Below are positions 1 to 8,062 of a stretch of DNA of 38,294 bases, piece by piece (position 1 is the first letter of the stretch; each line of letters begins with the position of its first letter). Source of the DNA: Sphingomonas bacterium (lineage in GTDB: Bacteria; Pseudomonadota; Alphaproteobacteria; Sphingomonadales; Sphingomonadaceae); contig NZ_JAQGLJ010000013.1 in assembly GCF_028292945.1 (NCBI RefSeq), forward strand, positions 1-38,294. The letters are read 5' to 3'. The notes beneath the pieces were generated by a model. That model did no database searches. It had not been told where the DNA came from and saw only the letters and a list, made by a program, of their open reading frames with translations. Made by a program: the position numbers and the translations under genes.

Positions 1-1
1 C

Positions 2-1657
2 CGCGTTGGTGCCGGACGACGGTTGACGTTCTGCGCGCTCCCCGCCGCCGCCGGTGGCTGGCTGCTGATCGGCCCGATGCCCGCCGACGGCGGCGTGCGC
101 GTGCGGGCCGTGAGCGGCGAGGAGCGACGCTACCCTGCCACCGAAGCCGTCGCTGCGGACGCGCCCGGTGCGCTTTGGGCATCCCAGCAGGTCGGCGAAC
201 TGGCCGACGACCCCGCGCGACACACCGCAATGGCGGAGCTCGCCCGGCGCTACGGCGTCGCCGGCCCGGCGATGTCGTTCCTCGTGCTGGAGACACCCGA
301 CCAATATCTCCGCGCCGGCCTGGCCCCGCCCGCCGGCTTCGCGGACGAATGGATGACGACCTACCGCGCGGCGAAGGTCGAGCATGATGCGGAGAAGGCG
401 GGTGCGCGCCAGGAGCGCCTCACCCATGTGCTCGGCCAATGGGCGGATCGGGTGACATGGTGGAACACCCGCTTCACGCCGCTCGCCCGCGTGCAGCGGC
501 GCAAGCGCGGCAATGATGCGACCGAGATCATGCCACCCGCGATGGTGGTGCCGCCGCCGCCGCCGCCGGCGATAGCGGCGCCAGCCCCGGTCGGGGCCGC
601 GGCGGACGACGACTCGTCCGCCAACATCGTCGTCACCGGCTCACGGGTACGACCGGGCACGACGCCTGCGCCCACCCGGCGACCGTCGTCCACGATCACC
701 CTCGATCTCGCGGATCTCACCGCGCGTCGTCCCTATATCGCGGCGCTCGCCACGGCCGCGCCCGGCGACCGGCTGCGCGTGCTGGCGGAGCAGGAGCGCG
801 CCTATGGTGCCGCGCCGACCTTCTACCTCGACACCGCCGACTGGTTTCGCGGCAAGGGAGACCCCGCCACCGCGATGCAGCTGCTGCTCTCGGCACTGGA
901 GCTGCCGCTCAGCGACGACGAGACGCGCCAGATCGTCGCCTTCCGACTCGAACGCGACGGCGCGCACGATCGCGCGGTCGAACTCGCGGCCGCGCTCGCC
1001 GCCGCCAATGACGGGTTCCGCCCGCAACCGGCCCGCGCGCTGGCGCTGGCGCTGGCGGCGCGCGGGCACGCGAGGGGATTGGCAGGTCGCCCGGATCTAG
1101 AGCGCGCGTTCGCGCTGCTGACCGACGCCGCGCTCGACCCCGCATCGCGGGAATATGACGGGCTGGAGGTGATCGCGCTCGCCGAGGCCAACGCGCTGAT
1201 CCCCGCGATCGAGCGGGCCGGCGGGCGCTGGTCGCTCGACCCGCGACTGGTCGGGCGGCTCGATACCGACGCGCGGATCGTCATCGAATGGACCGCCGAC
1301 GATGCCGACATCGACCTGTGGGTGAACGAGCCCAATGGCGAGCGCGTCTATTATGGCGCGCCGCTGAGCAGTGCCGGCGGCCGCATCTCCAACGACATGA
1401 CCGACGGTTACGGCCCGGAGGAATATGCCATCCGCCGCGCCCCGCCGGGCGCCTATCAGGTCAGGATCAACGGCTATGACGCCGATCGCATCAACCCCAA
1501 TGGCCCGGGTCACGTACTGGTGCGCCTGATCCGTGATTTCGCGCGACCCACGCAGCAGCAGACGCTGGTCGATCTGGACCTGTCGTTCCAGGACGGCCGG
1601 GATCGCGACCGGGAGGACGGGACCCGTCCGGTCGCCACGCTCCGCGTCGGACCCTGA
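2..1657 (+). CDS. VIT/VWA-type exported protein, 3' part, with DUF2135 C-terminal domain (5'-truncated by window edge)
   Basis: The reading frame is open from the first complete codon at position 2, so the gene begins outside the window; the TTG at 23 is unlikely to be the true start. The visible ~551 residues resemble the C-terminal half of bacterial inter-alpha-trypsin-inhibitor-like (VIT/VWA) proteins: a stretch around ARRYGV...SFLVLET is typical of the linker after the VWA domain. A proline-rich segment and an IVVTGSRV motif follow, then a helical tetratricopeptide-like region. The end is a beta domain with DIDLWVNEPNGE, YYGAPLSSAGGR and APPGAYQVRINGY, which fits DUF2135. Family knowledge suggests a periplasmic or cell-surface adhesion-like role; the exact function is unknown. 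The gene converges on the response regulator at 1751-2134. Confidence 0.7.
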   Translation, partial: RVGAGRRLTFCALPAAAGGWLLIGPMPADGGVRVRAVSGEERRYPATEAVAADAPGALWASQQVGELADDPARHTAMAELARRYGVAGPAMSFLVLETPDQYLRAGLAPPAGFADEWMTTYRAAKVEHDAEKAGARQERLTHVLGQWADRVTWWNTRFTPLARVQRRKRGNDATEIMPPAMVVPPPPPPAIAAPAPVGAAADDDSSANIVVTGSRVRPGTTPAPTRRPSSTITLDLADLTARRPYIAALATAAPGDRLRVLAEQERAYGAAPTFYLDTADWFRGKGDPATAMQLLLSALELPLSDDETRQIVAFRLERDGAHDRAVELAAALAAANDGFRPQPARALALALAARGHARGLAGRPDLERAFALLTDAALDPASREYDGLEVIALAEANALIPAIERAGGRWSLDPRLVGRLDTDARIVIEWTADDADIDLWVNEPNGERVYYGAPLSSAGGRISNDMTDGYGPEEYAIRRAPPGAYQVRINGYDADRINPNGPGHVLVRLIRDFARPTQQQTLVDLDLSFQDGRDRDREDGTRPVATLRVGP

Positions 1658-1702
1658 GGCGCGAGGTGCCCTCAAAATCCTGATCGAACCGCATAAAGCG
1701 CT

Positions 1703-1720
1703 CCCCGGCGTCCGCCGGGG
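1703..1720. terminator. GC-rich hairpin between convergent genes
   Basis: CCCCGGCG and CGCCGGGG are perfect inverted arms separated by TC, lying between two genes that converge on it. No clear U-tract follows on either strand, so it may be a bidirectional terminator or simply one of the short palindromic repeats common in this genome. Confidence 0.4.
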
Positions 1721-1750
1721 AAGGCTGACTCAGCGCCGCTGAAACGCGCT

Positions 1751-2134
1751 CTAGATCGCCTCCAGCATACGCCCGCGCGCCGGCTCCACGTTGCTCGTGG
1801 CCAGTCTGGCGGCCGCCAGGATCGACGCTTCGCTGAAGGGCTTGCGCACGAAGCCCAGAGCGGGCGTGGGCTGTTCGATCTGGGCGGGATTGGCGGTCAC
1901 GAACACCACCTTGACCCCATGATCGCGCGCCATGCGCAGCGCGATCGATGGCCCGGTGCAGCCGTCGCGCAGATTGACGTCGACAAACGCGAACTGGCAC
2001 TGGTCGGCCACCTCCATCGCCTCCTGACGATCCGCGGCGATCGCCACCACCTTGTAACCTGCGTCCTGCAGTATCCGCTCCAGATCGAGGGCGACGAAGA
2101 TCTCGTCCTCGACGATCAGCGCCGTCTTGCTCAT
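1751..2134 (-). CDS. Single-domain response regulator (receiver only)
   Basis: This 127-residue protein is one CheY-like receiver domain with no output domain. The acidic pocket is E9/D10, the phospho-acceptor is D52 (FVDVNLRDG), the switch threonine is T80 (VFVTAN) and the conserved lysine is K98 (VRKPF). I chose the ATG at 2134 because MSKTALIVEDE is the usual start of the domain; the longer open frame to 2218 adds no conserved sequence. Stand-alone receivers of this look usually act with HWE/HisKA-type kinases in phosphorelays in alphaproteobacteria (family knowledge). No kinase lies next to it, so its partner is unknown. It sits 58 nt downstream of metW on the same strand. Confidence 0.9.
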   Translation of the reverse strand: MSKTALIVEDEIFVALDLERILQDAGYKVVAIAADRQEAMEVADQCQFAFVDVNLRDGCTGPSIALRMARDHGVKVVFVTANPAQIEQPTPALGFVRKPFSEASILAAARLATSNVEPARGRMLEAI

Positions 2135-2192
2135 GAGTTGATCCAAATCATAAGGTAGCCAACGCCGCGTCGGCGTTACCGTTCCCGGGCCG

Positions 2193-2864
2193 TTAACGAC
2201 GGAGCAGGAAAATGGCATGTTCGGCGAGCAGGTTGGCCGCGCCCGACCCGCGCCGCCGGTCGCCGGCCAGGAACCATTCCCGCTCCACCGTCAGCCCCTG
2301 TTCGCGCACAAAAGCCCGGAAATCGTCCACCGTCAGATGATGGATGTTGGGGGTGTCGTACCAACGCTCGGGCAGCAGCCGCGTGACCGGCATCCGCCCG
2401 CCCCACAACAGGCTCATCCGCACCCGCCAGTGCGCGAAATTGGGAAAGCTGACGAATGCCCGGCCGCCGATCCGCAGCAGTTCGCCAAGCACCCGATCGG
2501 GTGCGTGGCACGTCTGCAGCGTCTGGCTGAGCACCGCATAGTCGAACGATCCGTCGCGATAGTCGGCGAGGTCGACGTCCGCGTCGCCCTGTACCACCGA
2601 CAGTCCGCGTCCCATCGCGGCCGCGACGTTGCCCGGATCGAGCTCCAGCCCCCGCGCGTCGACGCCCTTGCCGTCGCGCAACGCCGCCATCAGCGCCCCG
2701 TCGCCGCAGCCGACGTCGAGCACCCGGCTGCCTGGCGCGATGTGCGCGGCGATCAGCGCCAGGTCGGGGCGCAGGGCTTCTCCCCTCCCGCCTGGGGAAC
2801 CGGCGAAAGTGGTACTTTCACGAGAGCCCTCGGGAGGGCTCGGGGGTGGGCCTGTACCGGACAC
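2193..2864 (-). CDS. metW: Methionine biosynthesis protein MetW, start uncertain
   Basis: The protein is a Rossmann-fold SAM-methyltransferase-like domain with the SAM motif DVGCGDG (residues 50-56 of the longest frame), followed by LELDPGNV, LSQTLQT and PNFAHWRVR, all typical of MetW. MetW works with the homoserine O-acyltransferase MetX in methionine synthesis, and metX lies directly upstream. Homology begins only at ALRPDLALIAAHI (codons near 2774). The 30 residues before it are encoded by short palindromic repeats and look non-native. The only in-frame upstream start is GTG at 2864, which lacks a good ribosome site. A CTG at 2774 is preceded by GGGAGGGGAG at ideal spacing and could be the real start. 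The body of the gene is intact. Confidence 0.85.
   Translation of the reverse strand: MSGTGPPPSPPEGSRESTTFAGSPGGRGEALRPDLALIAAHIAPGSRVLDVGCGDGALMAALRDGKGVDARGLELDPGNVAAAMGRGLSVVQGDADVDLADYRDGSFDYAVLSQTLQTCHAPDRVLGELLRIGGRAFVSFPNFAHWRVRMSLLWGGRMPVTRLLPERWYDTPNIHHLTVDDFRAFVREQGLTVEREWFLAGDRRRGSGAANLLAEHAIFLLRR
2805..2841. repeat. Two small adjacent palindromes inside the metW 5' region
   Basis: GAAAGT-GGT..ACTTTC (2805-2819) and GAGCCCTC-GG-GAGGGCTC (2824-2841) form two consecutive perfect hairpins. They lie between metX and the conserved part of metW and are translated if metW starts at 2864. They look like dispersed short intergenic repeats. Confidence 0.6.
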
Positions 2865-2887
2865 CGTATTGCAATGCCCACCCCCAG

Positions 2888-2978
2888 CCCCTCCCGCAAG
2901 CGGGAGGGGAGATCCGGCAGCCCCTCCCGCAAGCGGGAGGGGAGGTTCGTCGGCAGCCGCTCCCGCAAGCGGGAGGGG
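2888..2978. repeat. Three tandem GC-rich palindromes (REP-like)
   Basis: Copies at 2888-2909, 2921-2942 and 2957-2978 each have 10-bp arms (CCCCTCCCGC and its complement) around AA; the third has one mismatch at 2959. They are spaced 33 and 36 nt apart and the later copies are preceded by GGCAG. The array starts 2 nt after the metX stop codon. Each would fold into a strong hairpin in RNA. This resembles short palindromic repeats of sphingomonads rather than CRISPR, because spacers are only 11-14 nt. Confidence 0.85.
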
Positions 2979-2980
2979 AA

Positions 2981-4108
2981 CTATGCGCCCGTTCCCAAGA
3001 ACCCACGCACGATTCGCTCCAGCTCGGGTGAATCGAGCAGGAAGGCGTCATGGCCGAACGGACTCGACAGCTCCACGAAGCTGGTCGGCGCGCCGGCGGC
3101 GTTGAGCGCCTGGACGATCGCGCGCGAGTCTCGCGTCGGGTACAGCCAGTCGGTGTCGAAGCTGACGATGCAGAACCGTGCGGTGCTGTCCCGGAAGGCA
3201 TCCGCCAGCCGCCCGCCATGCTCCTCGGCGAGATCGAAATAGTCCATCGCACGGGTGATGTAGAGATAGGAGTTGGCGTCGAACCGGTCGACGAAGCTCA
3301 GCCCCTGATGGCGCAGATAGCTTTCGACCTGAAAGTCGGCGTCGAACCCGAACGTCCTCGCGCCATCGGGGCTGTCGGGCCGCGCCTGCAGCCGTCGCCC
3401 GAATTTCTGCGTCAGCCCCGCCTCCGACAGATAGGTGATGTGCGCGGCCATGCGCGCCACCGCCAGCCCCGCCGCGGGCGGATCGTCAGAGGCGTAGTCG
3501 CCGCCATTCCAGCGCGGATCGGCCATGATCGCCTGCCGCCCGACCTCGTGAAAGGCGATGTTCTGCGCCGTGTGCCGCGCGGTCGAGGCGATCACCATGC
3601 ACGCCCGCACCCGGTCCGGAAACGTCGCCGCCCAGCTCAGCGCCTGCATCCCGCCCATCGACCCGCCCACCACGGCCGCCAGGCTGGCGATGCCGAGATG
3701 ATCCAGCAGCAAGGCTTGCGCACGCACCATGTCGCGGATCGTGATGACGGGAAACGCCATCCCGACCGGCGTCCCTGTCGCTGGGTCCGTCGACGCCGGT
3801 CCGGAAGACCCCATGCAGCTGCCCAGCACGTTGATGCACACGACCAAGAACCGGTCGGTATCGATCGGCCGCCCCGGCCCGACCATGCTGGTCCACCAGC
3901 CCGGCTTGCCGGTGCGGGGCGAAGGCGAGGCGACGTGTTGGTCCATCGTCAGCGCATGGCAGACGAGGACGGCGTTCGACGCATCGGCGTCGAGCGCGCC
4001 ATAGGTCTCGTACGCGACCTCGATGGGCGCGAGCGATCCGCCGCCGTCGAGCGCCAGCGGCCCGGGCAGGGTCACCCGGCGTTCCAGCCCGAAGCGCGCG
4101 TCCGTCAT
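2981..4108 (-). CDS. metX: Homoserine O-acetyl/succinyltransferase MetX
   Basis: A 375-residue alpha/beta-hydrolase-fold acyltransferase that activates homoserine for methionine synthesis. The nucleophile is S150 in GGSMGGMQ; the catalytic Asp is most likely D319 (DTDWLYPT) and His is H352 (PFGHDAFL). [15 protein letters not shown] and the lid region with [10 protein letters not shown] are typical of MetX. Length matches the family. The family can use acetyl-CoA or succinyl-CoA and sequence reading alone does not settle which. The gene lies 34 nt downstream of a ChrA-type gene and is followed by metW, its usual functional partner, although palindromic repeats have invaded the metX-metW gap. 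I see no SAM-II-type riboswitch in the short upstream gap. Confidence 0.95.
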   Translation of the reverse strand: MTDARFGLERRVTLPGPLALDGGGSLAPIEVAYETYGALDADASNAVLVCHALTMDQHVASPSPRTGKPGWWTSMVGPGRPIDTDRFLVVCINVLGSCMGSSGPASTDPATGTPVGMAFPVITIRDMVRAQALLLDHLGIASLAAVVGGSMGGMQALSWAATFPDRVRACMVIASTARHTAQNIAFHEVGRQAIMADPRWNGGDYASDDPPAAGLAVARMAAHITYLSEAGLTQKFGRRLQARPDSPDGARTFGFDADFQVESYLRHQGLSFVDRFDANSYLYITRAMDYFDLAEEHGGRLADAFRDSTARFCIVSFDTDWLYPTRDSRAIVQALNAAGAPTSFVELSSPFGHDAFLLDSPELERIVRGFLGTGA

Positions 4109-4142
4109 GGCCGCGCGTCCTAGGCGAGGGCGGCGACAAACT

Positions 4143-5315
4143 CTATCCCGCCCCCGACAGCGTCAGCGCGCCGACCAGCGCACCGATACCCAGCACCACC
4201 GGCGTCGCCAGCTTGCTCTTCCACCGGTACATCACCACCAGCGCGCAGACGAAGACCAGTGCGGCCACCACGAGGTTGGCCGCGTTGCCGACCACGCCGC
4301 GCGCGAGTTCCACCAACGTCACCGCGATCACCCCGACGACGGCCGCCGCGACGCCGGCGAGGAACAGCTGCAGCCGCTGGTTCTCGACCACCGCCTCCAG
4401 CCGCTCGTAGAACAGCAGCGAAAAGGCGAACGCAGGCAGGAACATCCCCGCCGTGATCGCCAGCGCGCCAGCCGGACCACCGCTGATCCAGCCGACAAAG
4501 GTCGCGAAGATCACCAGCGGCGCGGGGAGCACCCCGGCGATGCCGACGCCGTCGAGGAACTGCGCATCGGAGATCCAGCCGCGCCCGGCCGTGTCCGCGC
4601 GCACGAACGGGATCGCAGTGTACGCCCCGCCAAAGGTCAGCAGCCCGCCCTTCAATCCGGCGAGGAACAACGCCGCCATGGTCGCCGGACCGGACACGGC
4701 GGACGCGGCACGCGAGCTGTCTGGCAAAACCGTGATGACGATCCCGGTAACGGCAACCGCGGCAATGATCGTGAGAGCGGCGGAACGATAACGCCCGCTC
4801 GCCGCGAATACGTATGCCAGCCCGCTCGCCGGCAGCACGATCCAGAAACTCACCCCCGCCAGCATCGCCAATGCCGCGCCGACCGCAACCGCGATCAGCA
4901 ACCGTTCGAGCAGGATATGCTCGCCGATCCGATGCACCGCGCGCAGCATCACCGCCAGCACCGCCGCCTGCACGCCCCCGAACATCGCGGTGGCAAGCGC
5001 CCCGCCGACCGGCAATCGCGTATAGGCCCAGGCGGCGGCGAGCATCAGCAGCAGGCCCGGCAGCATGAACCCCAGCCCCGCGAGCACGCCGCCCCACCGC
5101 CCCTTCGCCTGCACCCCCAGATGCACGCATAGCTCGTGCGCCTCCGGCCCGGGCAGTACCTGAAACACCGCCAGCATCCGGTTGAAGCGTGCCGAGCTGA
5201 TCCAGCGCTCCTCGTCGACCAGCTCGCGCCGGATCATCGCGATCTGCGCGACCGGCCCGCCGAAGGCTAGAAACCCGAAGCGCAGGAACCGCACAAACAA
5301 CGCGGCATGGCTCAT
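4143..5315 (-). CDS. chrA: ChrA-family chromate transporter
   Basis: A 390-residue inner-membrane protein with two homologous CHR halves. The first has [14 protein letters not shown] and [14 protein letters not shown] near the N-terminus; the second has [17 protein letters not shown] and [16 protein letters not shown] near residue 220 onward. About ten hydrophobic segments are visible. The family exports chromate, probably by anion exchange; many genomic copies have untested substrates. I chose the ATG at 5315 ([14 protein letters not shown]), because the longer frame to 5636 runs over the divergent hisC start. The gene reads toward metX and may be co-transcribed with it. Confidence 0.9.
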   Translation of the reverse strand: MSHAALFVRFLRFGFLAFGGPVAQIAMIRRELVDEERWISSARFNRMLAVFQVLPGPEAHELCVHLGVQAKGRWGGVLAGLGFMLPGLLLMLAAAWAYTRLPVGGALATAMFGGVQAAVLAVMLRAVHRIGEHILLERLLIAVAVGAALAMLAGVSFWIVLPASGLAYVFAASGRYRSAALTIIAAVAVTGIVITVLPDSSRAASAVSGPATMAALFLAGLKGGLLTFGGAYTAIPFVRADTAGRGWISDAQFLDGVGIAGVLPAPLVIFATFVGWISGGPAGALAITAGMFLPAFAFSLLFYERLEAVVENQRLQLFLAGVAAAVVGVIAVTLVELARGVVGNAANLVVAALVFVCALVVMYRWKSKLATPVVLGIGALVGALTLSGAG

Positions 5316-5478
5316 CGCCGGAATCCCCGCCTCGCGTTCCGCTGCCCCGTCCGCCTGCATGTCGGCACCATTGCGCCCATGCCCGCGCGCGTCACGCGCT
5401 ATGTCGTTGTCCGCTCGAAAGCCGCGCTTCGAAGCGCAAGGGATGACGGTCCGCGCCGCTGCCGCTACACGCCCGGCC

Positions 5479-6597
5479 ATGACCATCGCCACCGCTCCGC
5501 AGCCCAAATCCTGGATCATGGACATCGCGCCGTACATCCCCGGCCGTTCGACCACCGACGACGGCCGCAAGGTGGTGAAGCTGTCCTCGAACGAGAACCC
5601 GCTCGGTACCCCCGCCGCCGCGCGGCAGGCGTTCATCGACGCCGCGACCAGCCTCGAACGCTATCCCGACGCATCCGGTTCGATCGTCCGCGAGGCGCTC
5701 GCCGAGAAGCACGGGCTGGACCCGGCGCGCATCATCTACGGCAACGGCTCGGACGAGGTGCTGCACCTCGCGGCAGGCGCGTTCGCCGGGCCGGGGGACG
5801 AGGTGATCTTCGTCCGCTTCGGCTTCGCGGTGTACGAGATCGCCGCACGGCGCGTCGGTGCGACGCCGGTGATCGCGCCGGACAAGGACTACGCGACCGA
5901 TATCGACGCGGTGCTTGCTCACGTCACCGATCGCACTCGCGTCGTCTTCATCGCCAACCCCAACAACCCGACCGGCACCTATGCGGCCAAGGATGAGATC
6001 GCCCGCCTCCACGCCGCGCTTCCGGCGCACGTGCTGCTCGTCCTCGACCACGCCTATGCCGAGTATATCGACGGGAACGCGCAGGACGCCAAGGACGATG
6101 GGGGCATGGCGCTCGCCGCCAGCGCGCCCAACGTGCTCGTGACGCGCACCTTTTCGAAGATGTACGGCCTGGCCGCCGAGCGCATCGGCTGGGGCTATGC
6201 CGCCGCGCCGATCATCGACGCGATGCACCGCATCCGCCTGCCCTTCTCCATGACCATCGCCGGCCAGCACGCTGCCGTCGCGGCGCTCGGCGACACCGCG
6301 TTCGTCGACCACGCCCGCGCGCATAATGCGCAATGGCGGCGCTGGTTCTCCGACGAGATCGCCAAGATGGGCAATGCCGGCCTGCGCGCGATCCCGAGCC
6401 AGGCCAATTTCGTGCTGGTGATCTTCGAGGGCAAGCTCACCGCCGAGGTCGCGTACAAGGGCCTGATGGACGCCGGCTACATCGTCCGCTGGCTGCCGGG
6501 CCAGGGCCTGCCCCACGGCCTGCGCATTACGATCGGCACGGCGGACGAGACGCAAGGAGTCGCGGCGGCGTTGCGCGCGCTGGTGGAGGGCGCGTGA
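5479..6597 (+). CDS. hisC: Histidinol-phosphate aminotransferase
   Basis: A 372-residue fold-type I PLP aminotransferase. Key residues: the PLP lysine is K227 (TFSKMYGLA), D190 and Y193 (LDHAYAEY) hold the cofactor, and NPNNPTGT (160-167) is the substrate/PLP loop. SSNENPLG near residue 36 is typical of HisC. The start is ATG 5479; the longer frame upstream overlaps the divergent chrA promoter region. HisC converts imidazole acetol phosphate to histidinol phosphate, and related enzymes also aminate prephenate or phenylpyruvate. Its neighbour is a prephenate dehydrogenase, so a role in tyrosine/phenylalanine synthesis is equally plausible. Confidence 0.93.
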   Translation: MTIATAPQPKSWIMDIAPYIPGRSTTDDGRKVVKLSSNENPLGTPAAARQAFIDAATSLERYPDASGSIVREALAEKHGLDPARIIYGNGSDEVLHLAAGAFAGPGDEVIFVRFGFAVYEIAARRVGATPVIAPDKDYATDIDAVLAHVTDRTRVVFIANPNNPTGTYAAKDEIARLHAALPAHVLLVLDHAYAEYIDGNAQDAKDDGGMALAASAPNVLVTRTFSKMYGLAAERIGWGYAAAPIIDAMHRIRLPFSMTIAGQHAAVAALGDTAFVDHARAHNAQWRRWFSDEIAKMGNAGLRAIPSQANFVLVIFEGKLTAEVAYKGLMDAGYIVRWLPGQGLPHGLRITIGTADETQGVAAALRALVEGA

Positions 6598-6608
6598 TCC
6601 GCTCGCTC

Positions 6609-6716
6609 CGTCATCCCGGGCTTGATCCGGGATCCAACGTGCCGCAAGCCCAAGCTTCTGAGCCGCTTGTCCTGTGCTGGCCGCCTGCTGGACACCGGAT
6701 CAAGTCCGGGGTGACG
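6609..6716. repeat. Long imperfect inverted repeat between hisC and tyrA
   Basis: The left arm CGTCATCCCGGGCTTGATCC (from 6609) and the right arm ending GGATCAAGTCCGGGGTGACG (to 6716) are inverted copies separated by about 55 nt. This family of GTCATCCCGG...TTGATCCGGG palindromes is very widespread in alphaproteobacterial intergenic regions (general knowledge). It sits between two same-strand genes and could form a large RNA hairpin that tunes expression of the downstream gene. Confidence 0.85.
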
Positions 6717-6721
6717 AACTA

Positions 6722-7630
6722 ATGCTCCCCTTCGCCCGCGTCACGATCATCGGTCTCGGCCTGATCGGCTCCTCAATCGCGCGCGCGGTGCGCGCCGAGA
6801 TGCCGAGCGTCCGCGTCACCGGGCATGACGCCGACGCGCAGGTGCGCGAGACGGCGCGGCGGATCGACCTGTGCGACGACATCACCGACACGCCTGGCGC
6901 GGCGGTGATCGACGCCGACCTCGTCATCCTGTGCGTCCCCGTCGGCGCGATCGGCACGGTCGCGGCCGACTTCGCGGGCGACCTGCCCACCGACGCGATC
7001 GTCAGCGATGTCGGCAGCTGCAAGGCGGAGGTTGCGCGCGCGCTGCGCGAGGCGCTGCCGAACGCGACGCTGGTCCCCGCCCATCCCGTCGCCGGCACCG
7101 AACAGAGCGGGCCGGAAGCCGGCTTTGCGACGCTGTTCCACCGCCGCTGGTGCATCCTGACGCCGCTTGACGACACGCCCGAACCTGCGACCCGGCGCGT
7201 CGAGGCGTTCTGGCAGCGGCTCGGCGCCGACGTCGAGGTGATGACCCCCGACCACCACGACCGCGTGCTCGCCATCACCAGCCACCTGCCGCACCTGATC
7301 GCCTACACCATCGTCGGCACCGCCAGCGATCTGGAGGCGGTGACGCAAAGCGAGGTGATCAAATATTCCGCCGGGGGTTTCCGCGATTTCACCCGCATTG
7401 CCGCCAGCGACCCGACGATGTGGCGCGACGTCTTCCTGACCAACCGCGAGGCGGTGCTGGAAATGCTGCAACGCTTCAGCGAAGACCTGACCGCGCTGCA
7501 ACGCGCGATCCGGGTCGGCGCCGGCGACCAGCTCTTCGACCATTTCACCCGCACGCGCGCGGTGCGGCGGTCGATCGTCGAGCAGGGGCAGGACGACGCG
7601 GCGGCGGATTTCGGGCGCACTCACGACTGA
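6722..7630 (+). CDS. tyrA: Prephenate/arogenate dehydrogenase family protein
   Basis: A 302-residue protein with an N-terminal Rossmann NAD(P)-binding motif GLGLIGSS (residues 11-18) and a helical C-terminal dimerisation domain. Motifs of the family are present: VSDVGSCKAEV, PAHPVAGTEQSGPEAG and SHLPHLIAY, whose histidine is the usual catalytic or substrate-binding position. It oxidatively decarboxylates prephenate or arogenate in tyrosine synthesis; no chorismate mutase or ACT domain is fused. ATG 6722 follows the palindromic repeat directly; an open frame from 6674 reads through the repeat and is unlikely to be native. Likely co-transcribed with hisC. Confidence 0.93.
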   Translation: MLPFARVTIIGLGLIGSSIARAVRAEMPSVRVTGHDADAQVRETARRIDLCDDITDTPGAAVIDADLVILCVPVGAIGTVAADFAGDLPTDAIVSDVGSCKAEVARALREALPNATLVPAHPVAGTEQSGPEAGFATLFHRRWCILTPLDDTPEPATRRVEAFWQRLGADVEVMTPDHHDRVLAITSHLPHLIAYTIVGTASDLEAVTQSEVIKYSAGGFRDFTRIAASDPTMWRDVFLTNREAVLEMLQRFSEDLTALQRAIRVGAGDQLFDHFTRTRAVRRSIVEQGQDDAAADFGRTHD

Positions 7631-7795
7631 ACGGGCCGAAAGCGTCAGGTTCGGCTGGTCGGCTGCCGTCTATCATGATGGAGGTTGTCGACACCGCGCC
7701 ATCAGCATCTACCAAGGGCGGCATCGGCAGAAACCGCCCAGGCATTGCCGGCTGCGACACGCTGCCGTGCTCCTGCCTGCGCCGTGGAGGCATGT

Positions 7796-8035
7796 GTGGC
7801 CAGATTCTATTTCCATTCGCGCGACCCTGACGGCGAAGTTCTGGACCCGGACGGCGTCGAGTGTCGCGACCTGGGCACGGTCGCCGATTACGCGTTGCGA
7901 AACGCGCGCGACGTGATCGCCGGCGGTGCGCAAGAGGGAATCATCGATCTGACCGTGCGCATCGATGTCGAGGATGAGGCGGGGTGCATCGTGCACAGCC
8001 TGGCGTTCGGCGATGCCGTGACGATCACCGCCTAG
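7796..8035 (+). CDS. Small DUF6894-like protein
   Basis: A 79-residue protein starting at GTG 7796, five nucleotides after a GGAGG ribosome site (7786-7790). It has the pattern of the small DUF6894 family: ARFYFHSRDPDG at the N-terminus, DPDGVECRDLGTVADYA in the middle and IDVEDEAGCIVHSL near the end. The function of the family is unknown. The longer frame from 7685 has no conserved sequence. It converges on the Crp-type gene at 8063. A second protein of similar pattern is encoded at 10153-10371, on the other side of the two regulators. Confidence 0.75.
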   Translation: MARFYFHSRDPDGEVLDPDGVECRDLGTVADYALRNARDVIAGGAQEGIIDLTVRIDVEDEAGCIVHSLAFGDAVTITA

Positions 8036-8062
8036 ACTGTCACGGGCGCAGGCGACCCCGAA

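Noticed and set aside
2888-2978. Possible CRISPR array
   Set aside because: There are only three palindromic units, the spacers are 11-14 nt and there are no cas genes; they are tandem REP-like hairpins.
4109-4142. SAM-II riboswitch before metX
   Set aside because: The gap to the upstream gene is only 34 nt and no pseudoknot-like pattern was seen; metX appears to be read from upstream.
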